A stretch of DNA of 64,000 nt from Phoronis australis (taxonomy: Eukaryota; Phoronida; Phoronidae): the NCBI GenBank assembly GCA_002633005.1, contig NMRA01000097.1:791931-855930 (forward strand), written 5' to 3'. Numbering within the stretch: position 1 is the first letter of the stretch; every line of letters begins with the position of its first letter. The notes below the pieces were generated by a model. That model was not told the origin of the DNA. It worked only from the letters and a program-made list of their open reading frames with translations, and did not search any database. Both the position numbers and the translations under genes were made by a program. Shown in pieces: positions 44,701 through 52,641 of this stretch.

Positions 44701-47412
44701 GTTATTTGCACTGTCTACATTTACACAAGGCAAAGCTAGTAATAGTCTCTAGGAAGTGCGAAGCAATTCAGCAGTGCTCTCCTCAATAGGAACACAATAT
44801 GCAACCTTTCATCATGATTATTCAAAAAAATTGGAGGCTTTCGAGGCAGAGGGCAAATGATACAAAAACAACAGGAAGGCCACTAGGGGACACAAAGTAA
44901 GTCAAATTCATCTAAAATGAGGATGATACTGTTGCTTGTTATATATGACATGAACAGTCACAAATGAACTTCCTAGATATCATTAGGCAACGCAAACAAA
45001 ACAAAATTGCCACTAGATGACGCCACAGGAGCTGGATCTGTCCCAAATTACATATCAGTCCTTCTCTCCTCAGTAGAAACACAGGCCACAAAATAACGTG
45101 GAGATCCATCAAGGAACTTGAATTGAGCCACCAAGGCAAAAATAAAATTGCCACAAGAGGGCTGTCAGACTCATTCAAGGATCTTCATCAGCCACCCACT
45201 TCCTAGCAGGAACGCCTAGGCCAATTTTCGTCATGATTCTTAGTTTTTTGGTCGATAGAGGCAAATGTCATGAGACTAAAAAACTTAAGAATCATGACGC
45301 TAGGTGAAATTCACTAAGTCATATCTAACTGAAATGGGAAGGTATTATTAACTCTTAATAGAAACCTATCTGTCAAGTTTAATAAAAGTCTGCCAAGGAA
45401 CTCTGAAGTCGCGGAAGACAACATAAAAAATAAGTAGCCGGACAGAACCATAATCAGAGCTGTCAGAAAGTCATCATCATCCATTGCCATATTCTTAGAC
45501 ATAGACCAGTTAAAAGATGCTACAAGAGATTTAGGACAAACAGCCAAGAAAAAAGGAAATTGCCCCTTTGAGGTGCCAGTAGTCAGAGCCATTCAAAAAT
45601 TATCAATACCTGCGTTCTCCTCACTACGAACAAATATGCCAAGTTTGATACTGTAATAATCTTACGGTGGTTTTTCAGATAGAGAGGGACGCCAAAAAAT
45701 TGACAACAAAAATGGCCACAAGGTGGCGCTCAGTACACAAAATCACTTAAAAAATTTATTCACCAAACTTTGTGAAAGTCTGTCAATGAACTGTAAAGAT
45801 GCAGAGGAAAGTGTATAAAAATAAATAGCCACTAGGGGCACAGTGATAGTCGGATCCAACCGTTGTGACTTCCATAGAACTTGAATACATTTAATCGTAA
45901 AATTCAACAAAGTTTCTGCAAGGGGTTCACGAGATACAGTCGCAGACGCAAAAAGAAATATTCCCACTAAGTAGGACCTGAATTTGCGACCCACAGGTGA
46001 CCATGTGCATCTACAAATGACGGATGAATGAAAAACTAACATGAACCAATCCGTCTGTTCTCAAAACAGTACAGAGGGCGAAAATCACGCCGTAATTTCA
46101 AAAACGGTTAGTCTGCTAATATTTTTGAAAGAATGAATTTGGTAAACGATAAAGACATAAGCTTCAGGAAACAATTCTCAACAATAAGCAGTGAATTGTA
46201 AGTTAATGTTTAACCAGTGGCAAGAATTGGCGATGGAATGAGCATATAGGGGAAAAAGCTATGCTTAGTTGAGCATGGTTTGCAAAATTTCTAGAGTTAT
46301 GCCCTGTAGGTGACGCAGTGGTCAGAGCTGTCCGAAAATCCTCACTTAAGCCAATCTCTTCCCTGAAGTTTCCTAATCATCATTAGAGTGGTATGGCCGA
46401 TAGAGAAGCAGACGGAAATTGGAAAACAGCAAACCTTAAGGCCTACTGTAGACTACATCGAATCCATCCAAAATCAAGAAGGTCGCATCTCCTTAACAGA
46501 TATCTTTCTGCCAAATTACAAGAAAATCTGTATAGAAACTCTGAAGATACAATCAGGCAAACATAAAAATTCCACTGAATGGCACAATGCTAGATGCTAC
46601 CGTTTTAGCCATACAGACGGACTGCCTGCAAAAAGGGTAATTTTTGCCAGCAGTTGAGTTCCTCACCACCTAGCTGAGTCGCTTGCCGTAAGCGAATCTT
46701 GACGTCAAACATGTTCATTTTCTGCCATAAATTTAATAATGTGACGATAGAACAAAGGCCTCATACCCCTGCCTATGTGTGTGTCCTAATTTAAGCGGCT
46801 TGACTACAAAAGTGCCAGTGGTCACTGTCTAGGGTAACTCAAACCTCCAGTAAAAGACCCTTGGTTGTGACCATTCATATTACTGAAGTTTTGGCTGCAA
46901 AGCAAAGAGCTATCAAAAACACCAGTTCTCAAAATCAAGAACCACCAAAACGGACGGCTGAAGGATTGGGTATCCACGGCCCAAGCACACAACAGGCTCA
47001 TGTGATCATAAATTTTGAAAGCCATGCAGCATTCATTCACATCATACCATGCGACTCATGGCCTCATGTGGGGACTGGTTTCGGGGCCTAATTTTAAACG
47101 CCGTCATTTTTCAAACGGGTTCAAGAGAGAAAGCAATCGCTGTCACATGTGAATTAGATTGATTTTAATTAAGAAACATAGCGTTCAAACTCGGTGAATG
47201 GTGACACTTTTGACTACTAGCACGAAAAGTAAACCGAGCCGATGTCGGACTGATCAATTTTCCCGGGTAATTCCAACTTATGATGCACTGAGCACCTGTG
47301 CTTTCATAAACACAAACCTTCCTAATTCTTTTCCGAGTGTGTAGTAATCTTCAAACGCTTCGTCTTTTATGCTATCCTCTATCCAGTAGTCTAGACTTTT
47401 TCCAGCAGGCAT
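20596..47412 (-). CDS. CAMK4: Calcium/calmodulin-dependent protein kinase type IV
   Basis: Eleven exons, all with GT-AG borders and matching phases, join into 342 codons plus stop. CaMKIV is a Ser/Thr kinase that phosphorylates nuclear substrates such as CREB after Ca2+/calmodulin binding and activation-loop phosphorylation by CaMKK. Visible features: DYWIED N-terminal motif (8-13), glycine loop [10 protein letters not shown] (30-39), ATP lysine K53, helix-C Glu E67, catalytic loop HRDLKPEN (140-147), DFG (163-165), activation loop [14 protein letters not shown] with T178 equivalent to the CaMKK-targeted Thr of human CaMKIV, and the KRKLR (304-308) calmodulin/autoinhibitory segment followed by [24 protein letters not shown] and YLHEND also fit CaMKIV better than CaMKI or CaMKII. 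The long acidic C-terminal tail of the mammalian protein is absent; the protein ends about 34 residues after KRKLR. An in-frame TAA lies 18 nt before the ATG. Introns are 0.5-7 kb and full of repeats; a 401-N gap falls in intron 4. Confidence 0.96.
20701..21532. other. CAMK4 intron 10
   Basis: Non-coding; nothing else recognised. Confidence 0.7.
21533..21691 (-). CDS. CAMK4: CAMK4 coding exon 10
   Basis: A 159-bp exon encoding [19 protein letters not shown], then [20 protein letters not shown], then [14 protein letters not shown]: end of the kinase domain and start of the autoinhibitory/calmodulin segment. Donor AGG/GTATGC. Reading through the donor adds VCANVTIV and a stop, a possible intron-retention end. 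Confidence 0.94.
21692..24602. other. CAMK4 intron 9
   Basis: Non-coding. Contains the inverted CAGTGG-type MITE copy at 23500-23637. The rest shows no recognised structure. Confidence 0.7.
23500..23637. mobile_element. CAGTGGYGGATT MITE, copy 3 (inverted)
   Basis: Starts CAGGGGCTGATCCAGGATTT and ends CTTAAATCTGCCATTG, that is, the other copies read backwards, with the shared GCCCGTCAGACATTTGCATCCC core. Lies in CAMK4 intron 9. Confidence 0.65.
24603..24720 (-). CDS. CAMK4: CAMK4 coding exon 9
   Basis: A 118-bp exon encoding [19 protein letters not shown], then [29 protein letters not shown] is typical of CaMKIV. Acceptor TTCTTCAG, donor AAG/GTAAAG. Confidence 0.95.
24721..26124. other. CAMK4 intron 8
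   Basis: Non-coding; contains the foldback MITE at 24888-25056. Confidence 0.7.
24888..25056. mobile_element. Foldback MITE with perfect 29-bp inverted ends
   Basis: The left end AACTACCGTAATCGTTCGGG (continuing TTAACGCCC) is matched exactly by the right end at 25028-25056 in reverse. Inside, GGGCGGTTAA occurs four times (near 24919, 24956, 24974 and 25009), plus one GGGCGTTAA. No ORF. No clean target duplication is visible. Lies in CAMK4 intron 8. Confidence 0.85.
26125..26212 (-). CDS. CAMK4: CAMK4 coding exon 8
   Basis: An 88-bp exon encoding [16 protein letters not shown], then [16 protein letters not shown] motif and the DMWSVG helix F. Acceptor TTTCCTAG, donor TTCT/GTAAGT. Confidence 0.95.
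26213..26688. other. CAMK4 intron 7
   Basis: Non-coding; nothing else recognised. Confidence 0.7.
26689..26763 (-). CDS. CAMK4: CAMK4 coding exon 7
   Basis: A 75-bp exon encoding [13 protein letters not shown], then [12 protein letters not shown]: the DFG motif and the activation loop with T178. Acceptor TTTCCAG, donor TGTG/GTAAGA. Confidence 0.96.
26764..28995. other. CAMK4 intron 6
   Basis: Non-coding, largely made of the CTCF-motif-bearing repeat (about 26890-28340). Confidence 0.7.
27432..28340 (+). repeat. CCACTAG-motif repeat family, copy A
   Basis: Begins like the other copies (ACAAGAGCAACACGGAGCG, then TGAAATGCACCCACGACTGC and CTTCTAGGGGTG). It continues as diverged tandem units containing CAAAGAACTTCAAGGATACA, a CACTAG-GGGCACCAC box (27769-27784), GTCATGCTCTTGTCAGTAGG and TTTCATGAAAA. 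Ends are approximate; no ORF is intact. Confidence 0.65.
28996..29086 (-). CDS. CAMK4: CAMK4 coding exon 6
   Basis: A 91-bp exon encoding [20 protein letters not shown], then [10 protein letters not shown]: the catalytic loop with the active-site Asp (D142). Acceptor TTTTCAG, donor TTG/GTGAGC. Confidence 0.96.
29087..29450. other. CAMK4 intron 5
   Basis: Non-coding; nothing else recognised. Confidence 0.7.
29451..29523 (-). CDS. CAMK4: CAMK4 coding exon 5
   Basis: A 73-bp exon encoding [16 protein letters not shown], then SQMLEAVK. Acceptor TATTGTAG, donor AAG/GTGAGT. Confidence 0.94.
29565..29606. repeat. GCAC/CA microsatellite
   Basis: GCACGCACGCACGGATGCACG followed by (CA)n, about 40 bp, in CAMK4 intron 4. 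Confidence 0.85.
30285..30480 (+). repeat. Dispersed unclassified repeat, copy 1
   Basis: Shares CAAATATCAGCC-CGTTC, CCCAAAATTCCCCTC, GGTTAGAATC and ACGTTAGTTTTGGCT in the same order with 57595-57760 and 60885-61010. Non-coding. Confidence 0.6.
31907..32307. other. Assembly gap (401 N)
   Basis: Run of N inside CAMK4 intron 4, within a repeat. Its size is likely estimated from read pairs. No exon of the CAMK4 reading frame is missing across it. Confidence 1.
32463..32525. repeat. GGAC-rich microsatellite
   Basis: GACGCCGGACGCCGGACGG followed by (GGAC)n. Forms the 3' part of repeat copy B. Confidence 0.85.
33973..34055 (-). CDS. CAMK4: CAMK4 coding exon 4
   Basis: An 83-bp exon encoding [15 protein letters not shown], then [12 protein letters not shown], which includes the hinge. 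Acceptor TTTTCAG, donor ACAG/GTATTG. Confidence 0.94.
37306..38115 (+). repeat. CCACTAG-motif repeat family, copy C
   Basis: Left end GAATGCGCCCACGACTGCAC, right end near AACTATGGGCGCATAACA, so the ATGCGCCCA/TGGGCGCAT ends are again mirrored. Internal motif boxes: CCACTAGATGGCAC (37394), CCAATAGGAGGCAC (37540), ACACTAGATGGCGC (37839) and CCACTATGGGGCAC (37976), plus CCACTAGGAGGCAC at 38128 just past the end. Each box lies after a CAAGGAACT-C-AAGATACA segment, showing internal tandem organisation. Confidence 0.75.
37700..37785. mobile_element. Hairpin MITE, copy at 37.7 kb
   Basis: TAACATGACCACATTAAGAA(CCAG) pairs with CTGGTTCTCAAAATATGGGC(ATGTTA) across a loop of about 35 nt. Member of a five-copy hairpin family in this window. 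Confidence 0.7.
38930..39190. repeat. Dispersed unclassified repeat 2, copy 1
   Basis: Shares AATTCTCCA, CAGTGAAAAA-TTA, TCAAGGT, CAGATTCAAGAAA and GAGCCTGTCCCAAA-T, in order, with 58705-58945. Non-coding. Confidence 0.5.
39490..39552 (-). CDS. CAMK4: CAMK4 coding exon 3
   Basis: A 63-bp exon encoding [21 protein letters not shown], the helix-C region with E67. Acceptor TCCTGCAG, donor GTT/GTAAGT. Confidence 0.9.
39553..40226. other. CAMK4 intron 2
   Basis: Non-coding; nothing else recognised. Confidence 0.7.
40227..40305 (-). CDS. CAMK4: CAMK4 coding exon 2
   Basis: A 79-bp exon encoding [12 protein letters not shown]...[10 protein letters not shown]: the glycine loop and the ATP-binding Lys (K53). 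Acceptor TTTTCAG, donor CAG/GTGAGT. Confidence 0.93.
42057..42130. mobile_element. Hairpin MITE, diverged copy at 42.1 kb
   Basis: GATGCCCACATTTTGAGAAC, then CAGTTTGATGCCCGTCACTT and GGTGGAAAAACTGGGAG. The left arm is well kept and the right arm degraded. Confidence 0.6.
44750..46060 (+). repeat. CCACTAG-motif repeat family, copy D
   Basis: A longer, diverged array of the same units. Motif boxes: CCACTAGGGGACAC (44880), CCACTAGATGACGCC (45010), CCACAAGAGGGCTG (45151), CCACAAGGTGGCGC (45716) and CCACTAGGGGCAC (45829). Between them recur TGCCAAGGAACTCTGAAGTC-type and CTCCTCAGTAGAAACA-type segments. Borders are uncertain; related sequence may extend to about 46640. Confidence 0.65.
45229..45299. 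repeat. Hairpin with 25-bp arms
   Basis: CGTCATGATTCTTAGTTTTT at 45229 pairs with AAAAACTTAAGAATCATGACG ending at 45299, with a loop of about 20 nt. It sits inside repeat copy D and may be a nested element. Confidence 0.75.
47318..47412 (-). CDS. CAMK4: CAMK4 coding exon 1
   Basis: Starts at an ATG in good context (AAAAATGCC) with an in-frame TAA 18 nt upstream. Encodes residues 1-31, ending KELG, with a split Ser codon (AG/T). Donor AAG/GTTTGTG. Confidence 0.92.
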
Positions 47413-47502
47413 TTTTGCAGCGGAAATTTAAAACTTGTACCGAAACTTTTCTGACGTGCTCAACTTAGACAGTGTTGACGAAAGGTCGAACCCTTAGCAA
47501 TG

Positions 47503-47526
47503 TGACGTCATAAGGTCATGACGCAT
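47503..47526. promoter_or_regulatory. CRE pair in the CAMK4 upstream region
   Basis: A perfect TGACGTCA palindrome at 47503-47510 and a CRE-like TGACGCAT at 47519-47526, 91 and 107 bp upstream of the CAMK4 ATG. TGACGTCA is the binding site of CREB/ATF proteins. Function is inferred from position and sequence only. Confidence 0.55.
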
Positions 47527-48333
47527 GTGCAACATTGAATCTGTAGGCCTACCCAGCGTTATGCCCTGCCCACCAGTAAACGTCTGGGCCCCGGGTGTGG
47601 CCGGTGTTTCATCGTACGTATTGCGTTGCACTGCCGAAAAGCACACAATGATATATGAGCGTCATCGAGGCCTTCCCTGATGCAGCTAGCGGAGAAACGG
47701 ACAAACGAATGACAAGTTCAAGAAATAAGGCAAAATGGCACTAGACAACGGAAAATTCAATTGGAAACACTGAAGGCGCAACTGCAAAAACTCTGATCAG
47801 TTGAATTGACAAAGCCAGCGCAACAACAACCATGTATGGAGAGATCAATTAAAAATAAGAGAAATTTTGATAAAAATTCACGTCGCGTGGAAACGAGTAC
47901 CCATCAGCTAGTCAGTGCCCGGCACTCAATGGCAAATCAATGTTATGACAAAGTATGAAGCACGGTCGTAACTAAGCTCATCGCTAGCCCGGAACTTTAA
48001 GAACAAGTCATAATTATTGGGTTCCTAACAGAGCACGGCAGTTAAGACGCACCCGTACAGCCCAGAAAGCAACATCAAAAAATTGTCGATGTAGTCCCGA
48101 CTCTGATCAGAGCCGATTGCTCCATCAGTTCTTGTGTAGTACACTACCACTATTATCTTTCGCCGGCCGTGTTAATCAAACTATAAGACGGGGATGATCT
48201 ATATGATTATTGCTAATGAAATAATTTCATAGGGAATTGACCATTCCGTGACTTGGACTGTCTCGGGTAAAATTCGGGCAAATTGATATCATTACCCTCC
48301 CTGTCTCGGCTAAAAAAAACGTGAACTAAGCCC

Positions 48334-48369
48334 GGACCATAGACATTAATACTGTGATGTCTATGGTCC
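48334..48369. repeat. Perfect 13-bp palindrome with 10-nt loop
   Basis: GGACCATAGACAT and ATGTCTATGGTCC flank TAATACTGTG. The half-site GACCATAGACATT recurs at about 52215, which suggests a very short foldback element. Confidence 0.85.
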
Positions 48370-49181
48370 AGACCTCACGCCTAGTACCGTATTGCCACGC
48401 CTTTATGTCCATGGGCGTCCCGCGCCTTGTGCGGAACTGCTCAGTTATACGCGAAACTTAGGCGCATGCGCCTGTATGCGAGCCACTTGGGTAAAAATTA
48501 AAAGCCGTAAAATCGGCATTATGTCGGACATATATATATATACGCCATACCTGGATTTGCCCCTGTTAGACACCGATTTAATTTGTTCCAGTCATTAAGA
48601 AAATTAATGAAAGATAGCCAATTTTAAGGTGTGTTTTAAGATACTGCTATTATAAAACGACACTTGTTATCAATTTAAGTTAAGTAGAATTTTCAATAAA
48701 ATTTTGTTCATGAAAAGCAAAAGTCAGTTTTTTAAACAGAAAACGCCGTGGTGCGCCTATATGCAAATTAGTGTATGGGCCTATGCAAGGGAATTAGTGC
48801 TGAGCTTATATGCAAAACTTAGGCGCATGTAACAATATGCGAACCATTTGGGTACTGAAAGCAAGCCGCAAAACTAAAGGCATTATTTCGGATACAGGCC
48901 TATGGGATTAAAGGCGCGGTGACGACTCGACACGGATCCCACGGATCCATGGCGAATTTGGTGAGTTAGTCTGTTTACTATCTGCCCCTATTTTGATTCT
49001 TGATAAGGAGGTTGGGTCACATCCCTGTATGAAGGCGGCGAGAGTAGCGCCTCCACGAAATTTCGAGTCCAGGCTCAGCCTAACTTGTACTCCTATAGTT
49101 AATGCTGAGGCAGTCGAGTGAAAGCTAGGATTATAAATCTTTGTTCGTAAGAGCTTCTTGATCGTGAATACGTGTGAAAAT

Positions 49182-49359
49182 CAGTGGCGGATTTAGAGGG
49201 GGCCGGGCAAGGGGCCATGATGCCCCCCCCCACCAAATTTCTCCCCAGATTACTTTAGGCAGTTCGGGGGTGCGAATGCCTGACGGGCAAAGGTTTGGTT
49301 AATACTCTTCCCTGCACCCCCCACCCCCACCCCCAACTTAAAATCCTCGATCCACTCCT
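49182..49359. mobile_element. CAGTGGYGGATT MITE, copy 4
   Basis: Starts CAGTGGCGGATTTAGAGGGG and ends AAAATCCTCGATCCACTCCTT, with the shared GCGAATGCCTGACGGGCAAA core. Non-coding. Confidence 0.7.
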
Positions 49360-49756
49360 TAAAAGGCGCCATAAAACATTGATAAAAATTTTGGGACGGC
49401 CGCCTATTTTCACGAATATACAGACGGTGAGTGCTGACAGCTTTGTGTAACACACTGCTACCTATTGAGCAAAAGATAAACGACACTGTTTCATGGGCTT
49501 CGGTTTGACAGAGTGATGTGAACTTGCATTTGAATTATTCAGTCAAGTCTACAACTTTGTTTTCAATTTTGAAATTAAAGGCAGCGGAATTTCCAAAGTC
49601 TACCTAACCCTAAAAATACCCATTGAACTCATAGTATGATATGGGAACTGAAGGTTTGTAACACATTTTGTCGTGTTCTTGCATTCTCTCACAATGTACC
49701 GGTATCGCAGATAAGATTTCTCCAGCATCGACTCCGATTAAACTTTTCCGCGAGTA

Positions 49757-49837
49757 TAACGTGCCCGTATTTTGAGAGCCAGATTGATGCCCGTTATTTA
49801 GTGGAGAAATCTGGTTCTCAAAATTCGGGCACGCTAT
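49757..49837. mobile_element. Hairpin MITE, best-preserved copy
   Basis: TAACGTGCCCGTATTTTGAG(AGCCAGATT) pairs with (AAATCTGGTT)CTCAAAATTCGGGCACGCTA. The arms are about 28 nt with few mismatches, the loop about 22 nt (GATGCCCGTTATTTAGTGGAG). Confidence 0.8.
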
Positions 49838-50022
49838 GTCAGACCTTTACCGTTAGAGAACGTGACTTTGGGGATTTTTTGTACGCGAATCAATGAACGT
49901 GATTCGTACTTTTCAGTGTATAAATAACGAGAATTGATTCAATTCAATGGATTTGAATTTTAGCCGTCACATTCGTCACTAAAAAGCACGCTATGCTGGC
50001 GGAGCTCAACCCTATTCGATAA

Positions 50023-50208
50023 ATGGCTGATGAAGAAGTCATCGGCTTTCATTTCGGGGAATGTTTGGCAGACAACGGCGAAAATTGGCGACTTGTAATC
50101 AAATCACATGCAGATGTTGTTGTTTATGGCGCGAAAGCTAATAACTTTAACAATAATCCCAAAAATGCGTTTTTCGGTTGTAAAACCGAGACTCACATAC
50201 TCTCTTGA
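50023..50208 (+). CDS. Unrecognised 61-codon ORF, related to the relic at 14.7 kb
   Basis: Encodes MADEEVIGFHFGECLADNG..., ending in ...ETHILS. The segments ECLADNG, VIKS, ANNF, and NAFFG-KTE recur in the same order at 14741-15190, so the frame is or was protein-coding somewhere. It could be an intact small exon, a pseudogene or part of a repeat. The ORF ends in a stop with no donor beforehand, and no flanking exon could be assigned. No function is proposed. Confidence 0.4.
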   Translation: MADEEVIGFHFGECLADNGENWRLVIKSHADVVVYGAKANNFNNNPKNAFFGCKTETHILS

Positions 50209-52312
50209 AGCGTTCCTACAAAGGATTTTTTGCACTGTTTGAGGTATTTAATAATTTTATAACATAGAATCAAGCTAAAGAAACGGTTATTTTGGGAAAT
50301 AATTGAGACAGTTTGCAGGGAAAGATTGTTACAGTCGTCAAGTCGAGCTCTGAAAATATCCTAAGGTTATTGCTAAATATCATCAAAAATGTAGATCAAG
50401 TTGTTTTGGGGAACTCGTTTACAAAAAAAGAAGTTCGTCCGATACGAATATGCAGCCGATTGCATTTTTGAGGTGATTGAAAGCCATGGTTGAAGACAAA
50501 CATTACCAATGTTTTAATTGTTGTGGCAATTTCAGTGGCTGCACTCTTAATTAATTTGAACGATTTTAAATGATTGCAGGAGCGTAGGGAGGCAAAAATT
50601 ATTGAGGGGGCACAAATCAAATCGACTTCACCAAACAACACCCCCTTCCTATCGCCACCCCCCCACCCGCCATATTTGTACCGAATACCCCCACGTCGGC
50701 CATAAGTGGGATGAGCAATGAACAATCCCGGGGATGAAGCCATCAGGATTTGAGTAACTCCATTGCATGGGCCAAGTTTCATGGGGAGTAAGAATGAACC
50801 TAGGGCCAGCGCACTGACGGGTCGCTGGGAGCTGCCTCAAATTAGTATCTGATAACAGTGAGAAAATTCCTAAGTCGATGAATTAAAGCTCAGTAATGAT
50901 TCACTTGAGACAGGTAGCTTAGCTCGCTGCCAGGTCAAGATTCGTTTTATTATCATCCAGTTTCGGGAAAAGTTCGTTTTATTATCATGATGGTCATTAT
51001 TTGAAAAGGTAAAGTCCCAAGGTCGCTAGTATAGTGCCTTTGGGGCTGTTTCAAAATATCTCGTTGAAATACGTCTGGTAGTCCAATTTCTGATGGCTGG
51101 GGAAAATGATTCAGAGTGTGTCCCAAAATGTATACACTTTAACGCTTGGAGTTCAAATTTAGCCTCCGGTGGGTCAAGGCACCATTACAGCGTCCTGTCG
51201 TTGGCAGTAAATTTTCCAGACGTGAGGGGTGCTGAACGTGCGATAACATCTGGCTTACAGTAACTTAACGCTCATTTTTATCAGCCCACCCCAGTCAGGC
51301 TAGATACGATCTGATAGGAGATTAGAGCAATTATCAAAAAAGAGCGCAGGCCCTCCAACCATCAACGCCAGAATGGAGTTAATTGGCTACGGGGGTCACT
51401 TCCCAACTTGTTGTTGGGCTATACAATCGAAAAAGTTGGGAGCAATGGGATGTCGCCGTCACTAAATGCCCAGATTCTGTGTGGGCCTACCAGGTAACAC
51501 CTAACGTGGGTGCCGCGTCAGTCATATGACGTGCTTCGCCTGTGTAGTAAAGCCCGGCTACATCAGTGGGAATGAGAGAAGAGACCTTAAAAGCCGGTTG
51601 TAAGATTTACAAAAAAAACAACAGGAAAATCAGTAGAGATGATCGATTATAACATTGGGTCCTCTCTTCCTAAGCGGTCCCTTAAGAATAACACGAAAAG
51701 AGTGGCCACTTGGATGTCATCAATTGCACCGTGAAGGGCTGGGTCCCTAATTAAATATGACAAGATTGAAAGATCAGCCGGGAAAGGCGCAGCAATTGAT
51801 GTTATCTGTCAGGTCATCAATTTTTCACGAGTGATATAAAATTTCGAGAAAAAAAAATAAAGCGATAGTTGTCTCCATTACCCCTTGCCAGAGAGGAGCC
51901 TCTAGAAAAATATGGCTTTCGTTGCATTCAGAAAATTGCCTTAAAATTTTCTCTGTCCGTTAGTGAAGGCACGGTCACTCCAGCATGACCGCAATCAGTA
52001 CAGTCACCCAATTCACCGTTCATTAATTGACAAATTGCACAAAATGAGTAACTTAAAAAACGTGAACTCTTTACATTTTAAAATTGGACTGAGCTCAAAC
52101 ATGTTAAAATAAAATTTCCAGGTGACTATGCTCGCGAAACCTGTTTTAAAGCTCCTCGGAGCTCAGGCGCCGCTTTGGCCCAGTTCAGACCTACTGTGCC
52201 CGCTGTCTTGGCCTGACCATAGACATTCTTCTACTACGGCCTGACACTAAGGACTGTACTTGCTGACACTAACCCGCGCCACCTTGTGACTGGCTGGGAA
52301 AATCAAGCCATT

Positions 52313-52341
52313 TGACGTCATCAAAAGACGTGATGACGTCA
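52313..52341. promoter_or_regulatory. Two CRE palindromes upstream of the coiled-coil gene
   Basis: Perfect TGACGTCA at 52313-52320 and 52334-52341, centre spacing 21 bp (two helical turns). They lie just before a CATCATGGCGGAAG sequence resembling a YY1-type start-site motif and the proposed 5' exons of the plus-strand coiled-coil gene. Promoter role is inferred. Confidence 0.5.
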
Positions 52342-52369
52342 TGGTTGGGTAAACGTAGTCACAACAACC

Positions 52370-52640
52370 TGCATCATGGCGGAAGAAATTTCGCTGGATA
52401 ACTGAATATAACTTGTAATGAAGCTGTACTGTTGGTAAAGGTATGTTCGATTTTTAGGAATAATGTTTCAATTTTCACTTTCCTTTTGTTTTGTTTGCAG
52501 TCTGGCCGCATCGTAGCCCGAGAGCCCCGGCCCGAAGCCTTCCCAAATCCCATTGGAAGTCCCAGGTCGGGAAATGTGCACATCGAGACATCGAGTAGAC
52601 TGTACAGTCGGAGCCAGTGCCAGTGCCAGTGCCAGTGGTC
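52370..52640 (+). other. Possible 5' non-coding exons of the coiled-coil gene
   Basis: A donor-like AAAG/GTATGT at about 52440 and a clear acceptor TTTTGTTTGCAG before 52501 outline two candidate exons just after the CRE pair. The second contains GCCAGTGCCAGTGCCAGTG (a 6-bp iteration). The first ATG (52376) opens only a nine-codon frame. They could equally belong to a separate non-coding transcript. Confidence 0.35.
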
Positions 52641-52641
52641 C

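Larger units (their letters stand above)
40306..47317. other. CAMK4 intron 1
   Basis: A 7-kb first intron. Contains a hairpin-family copy near 42057-42130, repeat copy D (44750-46060) and a separate 25-bp-armed hairpin at 45229-45299. No other gene is seen. Confidence 0.7.
47527..52312. other. Intergenic region between divergent genes
   Basis: Contains a 13-bp-armed palindrome (48334-48369), a CAGTGG-type MITE (49182-49359), a hairpin MITE (49757-49837) and a coding-like fragment (50023-50208). No other gene is supported. Confidence 0.5.
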
